A stretch of DNA of 8,196 nt from positions 1 through 8,196 of the forward strand of contig JAGBCG010000273.1 in NCBI GenBank assembly GCA_017938055.1. The letters run 5' to 3'. A program made the position numbers and the translations under genes. The stretch comes from Clostridia bacterium (GTDB lineage: Bacteria; Bacillota; Clostridia; Oscillospirales; CAG-382). Below the pieces are notes generated by a model. It saw only the letters and a program-made list of their open reading frames with translations. It was not told where the DNA came from and searched no databases. This document shows positions 1 to 7,900 of this stretch, piece by piece (the stretch's first letter is position 1; each line of letters begins with the position of its first letter).

Positions 1-1
1 A

Positions 2-2527
2 GAGCTTGTAGACGAACGAATTTATGGCAACGAAAATCGTGTATGGGTTTCTTACTCAGATATTCCAAAGGACCTTATACATGCCTTTATTTCTATTGAG
101 GACGAGCGTTACTTTGAGCACAATGGTGTTGACTGGAAAAGAACCTTCGGTGCTGTTTTACAGTTTGCCTCAGGCAATGACAGCTATGGTGGCTCTACCA
201 TCACTCAGCAGCTTATCAAAAACGTAACCGAAGAAGACGACACCACCATTCAGAGAAAGGTGACCGAAATCTTCCGTGCCATAACTTTAAGTGAAAAGCG
301 TAGCAAGGAAGAAATTCTTGAAATGTACCTTAACAGAATACATCTTTCAAGAAACAACTACGGTGTTCAGGCTGCTGCCAACTACTATTTCGGCTGCGAC
401 GTTTCTGAGCTTACTCTTGCTCAATGTGCTTCTCTTGCTGCAATCCCAAAATCTCCCACAAAATATGACCCTGTTAGAAACCCTGAGGAGAACATAAAGA
501 GAAGAAATGTAGTTCTTATGAAGATGTACGAGCTTGGTCACATTTCAAAGCAGGAGTATCAGCAGGCAAAGAACTCGGAGCTTGACATTAACATTACTGA
601 GGAAGATATCGAAGCTCAGATTACTCAGCCTTATTCCTACTACAAGGATGCCCTTATAGACCAGATTATCGAGGATCTTCAAACCGAATACAAATATTCA
701 AGGACTTATGCTTCCGACCTGCTTTTCTCCGGAGGTCTTGAAATTTACACAACCATGGATCCTTACGTTCAGGAAATTATGGAAGATTTCTTTGAGGACA
801 TGAATTCTTTTCAGGTTGTTAACGACGGTGTTCAGCCTCAATCTGCCATGGTAATTATGGACCCATATACCGGTGATGTTTTGGGTCTTGTTGGCGGCAG
901 AGGTGAAAAAACCGGCAGACGTGAACTTAACAGAGCAACTCAAAGTGAGCGTCAGGTAGGTTCTTCTATAAAGCCTTTGACTGTTTATGCACCTGCAATG
1001 GACAGAGGTATTATTTCTTATTCCACAGTTTATGACGATTACCCAATAGACTTAAAGGGTAAATACTGGCCGACTAACTCTCCTGACACCTACAAAGGTA
1101 AAATAAGCGTTAACGAGGCTGTTATTCGTTCTAAAAACACTGTTGCCGTTAAGATAATGCAGGACTTAGGTGTTAACTACGCCTATGATTTTGCACAGAA
1201 TTCTTTACATTTTGACGGTCTTGTTGAAGCGGACAGAGCCGTCGCTCCTCTTGCTTTAGGTGGCTTTACCTATGGTCTTTCGGTTTTGGACATGACGGCG
1301 GCGTACTGTATGTTCCCCAATGGCGGTTCATATGTAGAGCCTCGTCTTTACTCCAAGGTACTTAATTCCGATGGAACTGTACTTCTTGAAAAGAAAACAG
1401 AGCCACAAACTGTTATTTCCGAAAGTACTGCAACGGTTATGACCAAGATTCTTCAGAATGTTGTATCTTCAGGTACTGCTGCTGCAATTACACTTGACCA
1501 GAAAATAAACTGTGCCGGTAAAACAGGTACGACAAATGACAACAAGGACCTTTACTATGCAGGCTTTACTCCATATTATGTGGGTGCGTGCTGGTTTGGT
1601 TACGATATACCAAAAAGTCTTTACAGATTCAGGTCAAATCCCGCAATGCTTGCATGGGAGGACGTTATGGAAAAGGTTCACCAAAGGCATTTTGATGCGG
1701 CTGCTAACGGCACAGAGCCTTTGAAAAAATTTGACTTTTCCAAGCTTACCACCTCATCATTTTGTCTTGACAGCGGTATGCTTCCCTGTGACAAATGCAT
1801 GAATGACGTCAGAGGAAGCCGATCTTCAACAGGTTATTATTATGAAAATCTGGGCAAACCAAAATCAACCTGTTCTGCACATGTCACTGTTGACTGGTGT
1901 ACTGAAAGTCAAAGCATCGCAAGCATTTACTGTCCCGAGGAGAGTATAACTCAGGTTTCACTATTTTACGAAAATGACAGGCATCTAAAGCTTGGTGATG
2001 TGGAAATCGCAGACGCAATCTACACCTATCGCAACACCAATATGTTAGAAGCACCTGTTGGAGTTACGCCTTTCTACATCAACTCGATTCCTGAGGGTGA
2101 AAGTGCTGGATATGCACCCGTTGAGGATGGTGCTGCTGCAAACAGAATATGCCCACTGCATGGCAAGCCGGACGATGACGGGCAAGAATCAGAAGATGAT
2201 GATGAAACTCTCTTTGACGAAGACGGAAATCCTATTCCAAAGCCTGATGACTCCTCAGAGTTTTCTAACATGCCTGACACTGATGATACTCAAGGCGGCA
2301 ATGATTCAGATTTGACTGTACCTGACGACAATACCGAAAACTCTGGCAATCCAACAACTCCAATCACTCCTGATATAATAACACCTGATGATGATATGTC
2401 CGACAACAGCGAAGAAAACTCTCATGACATTGCTGCTGATGATGGTGATTTAAGCTCTGCTTCTTCACAGAATGGCGAAGATTTGTCTACTGAAGACGAT
2501 TCATCTTCTGCAGAGCAAGAGCAGTAG
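2..2527 (+). CDS. Class A penicillin-binding protein, PBP1A family (5' partial)
   Basis: Bifunctional peptidoglycan synthase: it polymerises glycan strands from lipid II and cross-links stem peptides on the outer face of the membrane. The frame is open to the window edge, so the cytoplasmic tail and membrane anchor are missing; 841 residues are visible (numbered from base 2). GT51 motifs appear in order: EDERYFEH at 33-40 with likely catalytic Glu33, GGSTITQQLIKN at 63-74, then QRKVTE, EEILEMYLNRI and LTLAQCASLAAIPKSP. The transpeptidase has SSIK at 321-324 (nucleophile Ser321), SKN at 377-379 and KTGTT at 507-511, so both activities look intact. A cysteine-containing C-terminal region (Cys588, 596, 599, 624, 633, 644, 717) resembles the C..SG..P...C and C..H patterns of clostridial PBPs. 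The protein ends in an Asp/Ser-rich tail. A GTG at base 260 lies inside the GT51 domain and is not the start. The SLH gene follows after 57 nt. Confidence 0.97.
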   Translation, partial: ELVDERIYGNENRVWVSYSDIPKDLIHAFISIEDERYFEHNGVDWKRTFGAVLQFASGNDSYGGSTITQQLIKNVTEEDDTTIQRKVTEIFRAITLSEKRSKEEILEMYLNRIHLSRNNYGVQAAANYYFGCDVSELTLAQCASLAAIPKSPTKYDPVRNPEENIKRRNVVLMKMYELGHISKQEYQQAKNSELDINITEEDIEAQITQPYSYYKDALIDQIIEDLQTEYKYSRTYASDLLFSGGLEIYTTMDPYVQEIMEDFFEDMNSFQVVNDGVQPQSAMVIMDPYTGDVLGLVGGRGEKTGRRELNRATQSERQVGSSIKPLTVYAPAMDRGIISYSTVYDDYPIDLKGKYWPTNSPDTYKGKISVNEAVIRSKNTVAVKIMQDLGVNYAYDFAQNSLHFDGLVEADRAVAPLALGGFTYGLSVLDMTAAYCMFPNGGSYVEPRLYSKVLNSDGTVLLEKKTEPQTVISESTATVMTKILQNVVSSGTAAAITLDQKINCAGKTGTTNDNKDLYYAGFTPYYVGACWFGYDIPKSLYRFRSNPAMLAWEDVMEKVHQRHFDAAANGTEPLKKFDFSKLTTSSFCLDSGMLPCDKCMNDVRGSRSSTGYYYENLGKPKSTCSAHVTVDWCTESQSIASIYCPEESITQVSLFYENDRHLKLGDVEIADAIYTYRNTNMLEAPVGVTPFYINSIPEGESAGYAPVEDGAAANRICPLHGKPDDDGQESEDDDETLFDEDGNPIPKPDDSSEFSNMPDTDDTQGGNDSDLTVPDDNTENSGNPTTPITPDIITPDDDMSDNSEENSHDIAADDGDLSSASSQNGEDLSTEDDSSSAEQEQ
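2171..2524 (+). other. Acidic low-complexity tail of the PBP
   Basis: This segment encodes the last 118 residues of the PBP (724-841). I count 41 Asp/Glu, one Lys and no Arg, with the rest dominated by Ser, Thr, Asn, Pro and Gly. There is no exact tandem repeat and no predicted secondary-structure pattern that I can see. It begins just after a CPLHGK motif. Many Firmicute class A PBPs end in disordered tails, but often with more Lys or Asn/Gln; this one is strongly acidic. It would be extracellular and could act as a flexible spacer in the wall or bind cations. That role is inference. Confidence 0.85.
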
Positions 2528-2584
2528 TATTAAAGTGTATACCCTCTTGTCAACCAAAATAAAAAATAACGGATAAGTACTAAA

Positions 2585-3838
2585 ATGAATTATAAAAAAA
2601 GATTTACCTGTATTTTCCTGATTTTATGCTATGTTGTAGGCTGCGTTATTTCTCCTGCAAACTTAAGTTTTAAGTCGTTTTTTGACGTTAATGCCGATTC
2701 GGGTGTTAAAATTGCCAACAATCAAGGGGCAAGCAGCGTTACTGATTTTCTTGACGTAAAGCAAGACGACTGGTTTTACAGCTATCTTGAAAATCTTATT
2801 GGCAAAGCTGTTATAAATGGCAAAAGCAAAACAGAATTTGACCCTGACGGTGAGTTCTCTTTTGCAGAATGCGGTGCCGTTATTACACGTTATCTTGCTC
2901 TTGATTCTTATGCCGGTCAAAAGCTTACTGAGATTAAGAATAAATCCCCACAAACACAAATGCCCTGGTATTGCGGCTATCTTCAGGTAATGCACGAGCT
3001 TGGCATTTTTGACGAAAGTATGGGGCTATATTCTATATCTGACGGCTACATATCATGTGTTTTTGACAGCGTATGCAACAGTTCAATGAAGCGTCATGAA
3101 TTTGCCTGTGCTATTGCAAAATCCTTTGAGCTTAACGGCAACCTGAGAGCAAAAAACATTTATTCTGAGGTTTCCGGTCTTGGTCATGATTTTATTATAG
3201 GCGGCTACTACATAGACAGCTATTATGACGATTATTCTGCTCTTATAAATGATTTTGAAGCTATTCCGTCTTCCAGTCGTGAATATGTTTTAAAGCTTTA
3301 CTACAACGGTATTTTTAACGGTGACACCTCAGGCAATTTCAATCCCGACAGCTGCATTAAAAGAAGCGAGATGGCAAAGGTTATTTGCACTATTATGGAT
3401 TTTTCCATGAGAAAGTGTCTTATTACCGATTACTGTCCGGCTATTAGCGAGGACAAGCTGTTTTTTGACAGTCAGAATGTAGAAACACTTAGCTACAAGT
3501 ATGCTCTTGGCATCCTACAGACAAGTGCTACAGGTTTTGATGCCTCGTCAGACCTTATTAAATACGTCCCAACGGGTACTCTTCCCTACGGATATGCAGT
3601 TGATGTGTATTTATACTCCTATGCCGATGATGGTTTATGCAATAAAGTGCTTACATATGGTCTTTCAGGCGGAAATGTCGACGGCAAAGGTTTTGAATAT
3701 GATTCAAAAGACGGTGAAAACCTTCGTGCTGTCATGGTTTTGAGAAACCTTAAAAACAATGCAAAGCCGGAATTTACTCTTAATGTATCAATTACCGACG
3801 ACGGAATACTCACAAAATCTCTTATATCCAACATATAA
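2585..3838 (+). CDS. Exported SLH-repeat (S-layer homology) protein
   Basis: A 417-residue protein with a positively charged N-terminus (MNYKKRF) and a hydrophobic stretch at about 8-25, so it is exported. Three SLH-like units are visible. SLH1 (about 55-104) has FLDVKQDDWFYSYLENLI, INGKSKTEFDPDG and a TRYL end. SLH2 (about 126-183) is divergent but keeps MKRHEFACAIAK. SLH3 (about 227-273) has NGIFNGDTSGNFNPD and IKRSEMAKVI. SLH domains bind pyruvylated secondary wall polymers in Firmicutes, so wall anchoring is expected. Residues about 290-417 form an unassigned domain, possibly a beta-sandwich. The classical ITRAE core is weakened in SLH1 (FSFAE), so binding strength is uncertain. The start is well constrained: an in-frame stop lies 15 nt upstream of the ATG and the next in-frame ATG is deep inside SLH2. 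The ribosome binding site is weak (ACGGA, about 11 nt away). With no terminator in the 57-nt gap, co-transcription with the PBP gene is likely. Confidence 0.85.
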   Translation: MNYKKRFTCIFLILCYVVGCVISPANLSFKSFFDVNADSGVKIANNQGASSVTDFLDVKQDDWFYSYLENLIGKAVINGKSKTEFDPDGEFSFAECGAVITRYLALDSYAGQKLTEIKNKSPQTQMPWYCGYLQVMHELGIFDESMGLYSISDGYISCVFDSVCNSSMKRHEFACAIAKSFELNGNLRAKNIYSEVSGLGHDFIIGGYYIDSYYDDYSALINDFEAIPSSSREYVLKLYYNGIFNGDTSGNFNPDSCIKRSEMAKVICTIMDFSMRKCLITDYCPAISEDKLFFDSQNVETLSYKYALGILQTSATGFDASSDLIKYVPTGTLPYGYAVDVYLYSYADDGLCNKVLTYGLSGGNVDGKGFEYDSKDGENLRAVMVLRNLKNNAKPEFTLNVSITDDGILTKSLISNI

Positions 3839-3843
3839 ATTTG

Positions 3844-3872
3844 GGCTGAGGTTTTAAAACCTTAGCCTTTTT
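3844..3872 (+). terminator. Rho-independent terminator after the SLH gene
   Basis: GGCTGAGG (3844-3851) pairs with CCTTAGCC (3860-3867) through eight positions with one G-T wobble. The TTTTAAAA between them can extend the stem or form the loop. A run of five T follows at 3868-3872. The hairpin starts 6 nt after the SLH stop codon. On the minus strand no comparable T-run follows, so it points one way. Confidence 0.85.
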
Positions 3873-3881
3873 CATGACTTT

Positions 3882-3886
3882 AGAGG
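3882..3886 (+). promoter_or_regulatory. Ribosome binding site choosing the ATG at 3892
   Basis: AGAGG lies 5 nt before the ATG at 3892. The earlier in-frame ATG at 3874 follows the terminator T-run by one base, and the sequence just before it is the terminator stem, so it has no free Shine-Dalgarno sequence. The later start also gives the usual short Lys-rich N-terminus (MKKK). Confidence 0.7.
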
Positions 3887-3891
3887 TACAT

Positions 3892-4575
3892 ATGAAGAAA
3901 AAAGTTTTATACTCAGAGCTATCATACATTCTTGGACTTATTATTTTAGCATTCGGCACATCTATTGTCGAAAAAGCTGGATTTGGTATGTCAATGGTTG
4001 TTTCTCCCGCCTATCTTATTCATTTAAAGCTATCTGACATTTTCCCCTTCTTTTCATTTGGCATGGCTGAATACTGTTTCCAGGGTTTACTGATTATTAT
4101 TTTATCCTTTGTTCTTGGAAAATTTCGCTTTAATTACCTTTTTTCCTTTGTGACCGCAGTAATATACGGGTTTTTGCTTGACGGATTTATTTTTATTTTT
4201 ACATTCATTTCTCCGGATAGTCTGCCTTTGAGAATCCTGTTATTTATCATGGGCTTAACACTATGCACTCTTGGAATTTCACTGCTTCTTGGTACATACA
4301 TTTCACCTGAAGCGTATGAATTATTCGTAAAGAAAATTTCTAAAAAGTATAATTATCCGTTATTTAAGACAAAATTCCTTTACGATATCAGCTCACTTAC
4401 CCTATCGATTATCCTTTCCCTATCATTCTTCGGCTCTTTCAAGGGTATCGGCATCGGCACTGTAATTACAGCGGTTTTGAACGGCAGGCTTATAGGTATG
4501 TGGACAAATATTATAGACAAACACTTTATTTCACAGGATGCTTTAAAGCTTCGCAGCTTCTTTGAAAATGACTGA
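3892..4575 (+). CDS. YczE/YitT-family integral membrane protein
   Basis: A 227-residue, very hydrophobic protein with about five or six membrane segments (roughly 11-28, 62-78, 80-105, 112-138, 165-182, 186-205). The N-terminal stretch LGLIILAFGTSIVEKAGFGM, an Asp in YGFLLDGF (about 92-99) and a late GIGIGT (185-190) match the pattern I know from the YczE/YyaS/YitT family, including clostridial members. The biochemical role of this family is not settled, so no substrate is proposed. The length is normal for the family and the gene looks intact. The ATG at 3892 is preferred over 3874 because of its AGAGG. The gene sits directly behind the terminator of the SLH gene, so its expression probably depends on read-through or on a promoter inside the SLH gene. 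It converges on the large minus-strand gene across a repeat-rich gap. Confidence 0.83.
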   Translation: MKKKVLYSELSYILGLIILAFGTSIVEKAGFGMSMVVSPAYLIHLKLSDIFPFFSFGMAEYCFQGLLIIILSFVLGKFRFNYLFSFVTAVIYGFLLDGFIFIFTFISPDSLPLRILLFIMGLTLCTLGISLLLGTYISPEAYELFVKKISKKYNYPLFKTKFLYDISSLTLSIILSLSFFGSFKGIGIGTVITAVLNGRLIGMWTNIIDKHFISQDALKLRSFFEND

Positions 4576-4598
4576 AGATAGCTTATAAATCAACAAAT

Positions 4599-4629
4599 AA
4601 AAAGGGACGATGTGGGCATCGTCCCCTAC
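4599..4629. repeat. 31-nt hairpin repeat, copy 1
   Basis: A5, then GGGACGATG (4604-4612), loop TGGG, then CATCGTCCC (4617-4625), then CTAC. The 9-bp stem is perfect. It matches copy 2 at 4788-4818 in 30 of 31 positions; the difference is in the loop (G4616 against T4805). On the minus strand the stem is followed by T5, giving a terminator-like shape for leftward transcription. On the plus strand no T-run follows. Confidence 0.9.
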
Positions 4630-4633
4630 GTTC

Positions 4634-4770
4634 TGTCATCCTGAGCGAAGGCACATAAAGTGCCGAAGTCGATGGATCTGCACATCTTTGCTTTCTGCAC
4701 AGGCAGTAGCTAAGTGCAAATTTTCACATAACAGATTCTTCGGCTTCGCTTTGCTACGCTCAGAATGACA
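4634..4770. repeat. 137-nt element with imperfect terminal inverted repeats (MITE- or REP-like)
   Basis: The left end TGTCATCCTGAGCGAAG (4634-4650) is the inverse of the right end CTACGCTCAGAATGACA (4754-4770) at 15 of 17 positions. The match resumes further in: CCGAAG (4663-4668) and GGATCTG (4674-4680) on the left against CAGATTCTTCGG (4732-4743) on the right. The left arm carries its own hairpin, GGCAC (4650-4654) with GTGCC (4660-4664). The 51-nt centre (4681-4731) has no reading frame of note. The right end, read inverted, resembles the TGTCATTCTGAGCG...GAAGAATCT repeat I recall from many intergenic regions of gut Firmicutes and other bacteria. There is no transposase, so if it moves it does so with outside help. 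Confidence 0.75.
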
Positions 4771-4787
4771 ATTATGAATTCGGGTTG

Positions 4788-4818
4788 AAAAAGGGACGAT
4801 GTGGTCATCGTCCCCTAC
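4788..4818. repeat. 31-nt hairpin repeat, copy 2; possible terminator of the minus-strand gene
   Basis: The stem GGGACGATG (4793-4801) pairs perfectly with CATCGTCCC (4806-4814) around the loop TGGT. It is in the same orientation as copy 1. Read on the minus strand the 9-bp stem is followed directly by T5, and it lies about 126 nt beyond the stop codon of the minus-strand gene, so it is a plausible terminator there. Repeats opening with GTAGGGGACGA-like sequence on the minus strand are of a type I recall as dispersed in clostridial genomes. Confidence 0.85.
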
Positions 4819-4844
4819 AAATAATTATTCGTTTTATATATGTT

Positions 4845-4878
4845 AGGAGTTGTAACAAATTATTTTGCTACAGCCCCT
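4845..4878. repeat. 15-bp palindrome with 4-nt loop
   Basis: AGGAGTTGTAACAAA (4845-4859) and TTTGCTACAGCCCCT (4864-4878) are inverse at 12 of 15 positions around TTAT. In minus-strand RNA two of the three mismatches become G-U pairs, leaving one C-A mismatch, so the structure is best formed in that direction. On the plus strand the stem is a little weaker but is followed by T-rich ATTTTATATTTT, so it could also end read-through from the membrane-protein gene. It lies about 66 nt beyond the stop codon of the minus-strand gene. Confidence 0.75.
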
Positions 4879-4944
4879 ATTTTATATTTTGCACAGAGAT
4901 ATTACTCTACGATTTTAAGCAAATACTCTCAAAACCATATGTGA

Positions 4945-7900
4945 TTAAGAATGAAACTCAACAAACTTTATGCTTTCATTAGAAAAGTCAACGCTATGTT
5001 TTCTGATTTTTCCTTTATAAGCTTCATTGACAATTTGTTTTCCCTCGCCTTGAACATAAAAGCCATTAGCTTCAACTGCTACTATTTCTGTGGAGTCACT
5101 TTCAGGCCAGAGTGCCTTTTTATCTTTTGCAACCAGCTTTGTTATCTCACCAAAAGGCAAACCTATATCATATTTATATCCGTCACACAAAAACTCAGCT
5201 TTTCTTAATTCATTTGAGTTATTATACCAGTCAACAGGTGTTAAGTAATAATGATATGAATTATCATCCTGTTTAAATACAGTGTACTGAACATCAACCG
5301 AGCAATTTACTCTATACTCCTCTTTTTCATATGCCTGTTTACATACTCTTTCTACTACTCTTTTATATACATCATATATGTTTTTATTACCAGGATAATA
5401 AAGAGTATTTACAAGCACCAGCGTTCCTTTTCCGATATTATACGTGCATACAAGAGGTGTTTTACTGTCAGTTCTTTCCTCTGTCTGACAGCCGTTTACA
5501 AGGTTTTTACATATCAGAACTTCTTTTCCGTCCACGTAATCGGTGGCAAATTCCGGCTTTCCGTCAGACAACGCATTTGTTATTTTATGTTCAAGAATAT
5601 TCAGCTTATAATTCTTCAAATCCTCATATTCGGTTGTATCAGTAAAATGAGCCCATGAGCAAACGAGCGTTCCTCCCTGCTCTACAAAAGAATACACTCT
5701 GTCAAGGTCATCTTTATCTGCCATATTATATCCTGCAAATATCAGTACTGAGTAATCCTTAAAATCTCCCTTTTCAACAGGAACTGCATCTGCATTTCCG
5801 TTAGGTGTTCCGCTAAACAAGCCAAAAGGCTTATCATTATCCGGCGGAATAAATCCGGTGTTTTCCATATCGCAATTTTCAAATGAATTCAAAGGATAAA
5901 AACAGGAAAGAAGCTTCCAGGACAGGCTTTCATCACCCGGACGCACATTAGGCATACCCCATAAACATGGTGTTATAAATCCGTTCCATCCGTCACATCT
6001 GCCATGCAGAAACGCAACAGGCGTGTAGAACTTTCCTGTTCGTGAATGTGTTCTTATAAACTTATTGAATCTGCTGTTTTGTTGTCTATGATTCTCACAC
6101 ACCTGTGAAAGTCTATTGTAATAGCTATATCTTGCTTCTATAAACCAAAGTCCCTCTTCTGTATTTATATCCGTAACACCATGCATATACGGTATATACA
6201 ACGAAAGCAAATATCTTCTCAAACGCTGTTCTGTATCATGCGGATATGTTGACCACTGCAGTGCAAGATGCACACCAAACTTTTCTATTGCGTATGCGTA
6301 TGACGCACCACGCAGAAACATCAGCAGCATTTCTGTTGCACCATCCATGGTTTCTGCACCTGTCCACTTAAACCCATTCTGATAATAATATTTAAACATT
6401 ACCGACGGTCCTGTATGGCGGGTAAAATTATCCTTTGTTAAATCACTTAATTCACATGAAACAACATCATGCATTTCCTTTAAATCCCTGCTCTTTGCAA
6501 GATTTCTTCTCAGGGAATACATATTATCATGCCACGAAATACTCTGGTTTCTAAGTCCGCTGTCAATATTATCCGGTTTTTCCCTGCCAAGACGAAGAGC
6601 AAGGTCAAAAAATTCATTCATTTCTGCATTGACTTCTCTTGACGGATATCTCCAGTAGAACAGCTGTCCGTCCCTTTCATGAAGCTGTCTTCCCAAAAAA
6701 TTTTCTCCATTAATTGTATTAAAGGCGGGGTTTGACGTAATTCCCGGAATATCACGTCCGTCTGACAAGTTAACATACAAAAGCCCCATTTCTTCACAAA
6801 AGGCTTTGAAAAACTCCCAGACCTTATTATTTACATATCTCTGTCCTCCCCAGCGGTAAACAGGTCGGATTGTTATCATTTTTCCTATATCATTTCTTAT
6901 ATACCACTTAACATAATCCTTTACTGCCTCAAGATTTGTTACATCAATATATATCATATCACCCGTACCTGCTATAACATTATCCGGTGTCTTTGTTATA
7001 CATCGCAGAACGGAATAAGTCTTTGTTACTGTACCAAAACTGAGCTTAAATGAAAGGTCATTCTTCTCTTTATCACTCCTTATCGTCAGGATCTGAAGAT
7101 TATGTTCCTCAAACACCTTTTTCTTAACAAGACAAAAGTCTTCACTCTCAAAGCTTGGCTCAACATTGTTCTGTGTTTCTATTAAAAGCTTTACATCTTC
7201 TCCTTTTATAACTTCTTGCGGACAGTATACAAGAGAAAAATCCTCTATTTCCTTTTCAAGCAGTACAACTTCACCAATTTTTACAGGAACTGTATCTAAA
7301 TAGTCACTCTTATATATGATCGAGATATTATTTTTTCCGATTTCAAAGCATTCTTCAGGCAAATCAATTTCAATGGGTGAAAAATTATGTATTTTTAAAA
7401 ATACCTCATCACTAAAAACAACTTTCCCGTTTACCTGAATTTCAAATACAGGCCATTCCTTTTTAGACAAATTCTGTCCAAACCACGCAAAGCGTTTGAG
7501 CCCATACATTCCTCTTTCAAATTCCGGCAGAAGATTTCTTCCCTCATTATCACAAAGGAAAGGACATTCAAAATATACGTTTCCCTTATATTGCTCGCCC
7601 TCAACAGTGATAATTATACATGCAGTTTTATCTTTTTCTATAATCAGTGACTTTTCCAGCTTTTTATAGGGATATGTTCCTGACGGAACATTTATCACAT
7701 ATGTTTCATCAGGTGCAAGGGTTGTGTCATTTATATTGACACCTTCCTTTACAAACCATTTATCAACTCTTACATTTAAGTAGCCATTCTCACTTATTTC
7801 AAGATTTTCCGCCTTACAACTAACACCAAAGCTCCAATTTTCATTATATCTGCAAAAATCCTCATACAAATATAGTCCGTAAAAGAGTGGTTGCCACACA

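Larger units (their letters stand above)
4576..4944. other. Repeat-rich gap between convergent genes
   Basis: This 369-nt stretch separates the 3' ends of the membrane-protein gene and the minus-strand gene. I see no credible coding sequence: the only sizeable plus-strand frame runs through a hairpin repeat and into the antisense of the next gene. It holds two 31-nt hairpin repeats, an element with imperfect terminal inverted repeats between them, and a separate 15-bp palindrome, each listed on its own. Confidence 0.85.

Noticed and set aside
24..227. 67-codon plus-strand reading frame near the left edge
   Set aside because: It lies wholly inside the GT51 domain of the PBP in another frame, and its translation has no recognisable features.
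260..262. GTG as the start of a shorter PBP
   Set aside because: The same frame upstream encodes the GT51 motifs EDERYFEH and GGSTITQQ, so the gene begins before the window and this codon is an internal Val.
698..943. 81-codon minus-strand frame inside the PBP gene
   Set aside because: It is antisense to a clearly coding region, with no ribosome binding site or recognisable product.
2547..2576. Possible promoter (TTGTCA, then GGATAA) in the gap before the SLH gene
   Set aside because: The -10 match is poor and it would place the transcript start within a few bases of the ATG, leaving no leader.
2663..2995. 110-codon minus-strand frame opposite the SLH gene
   Set aside because: The plus strand here encodes a signal peptide and SLH motifs; the antisense translation resembles nothing I know.
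4599..4818. CRISPR array
   Set aside because: Only two repeat copies exist, the interval between them is 158 nt and has its own inverted-repeat structure, and no cas gene is present.
4785..4982. 65-codon plus-strand frame in the intergenic gap
   Set aside because: It starts in hairpin repeat copy 2, crosses the second palindrome and ends antisense to the large gene, and it has no ribosome binding site.
4951..5645. Plus-strand frames of 85 and 104 codons opposite the large minus-strand gene
   Set aside because: Both are antisense to a continuous 1081-codon frame with coherent domain patterns.
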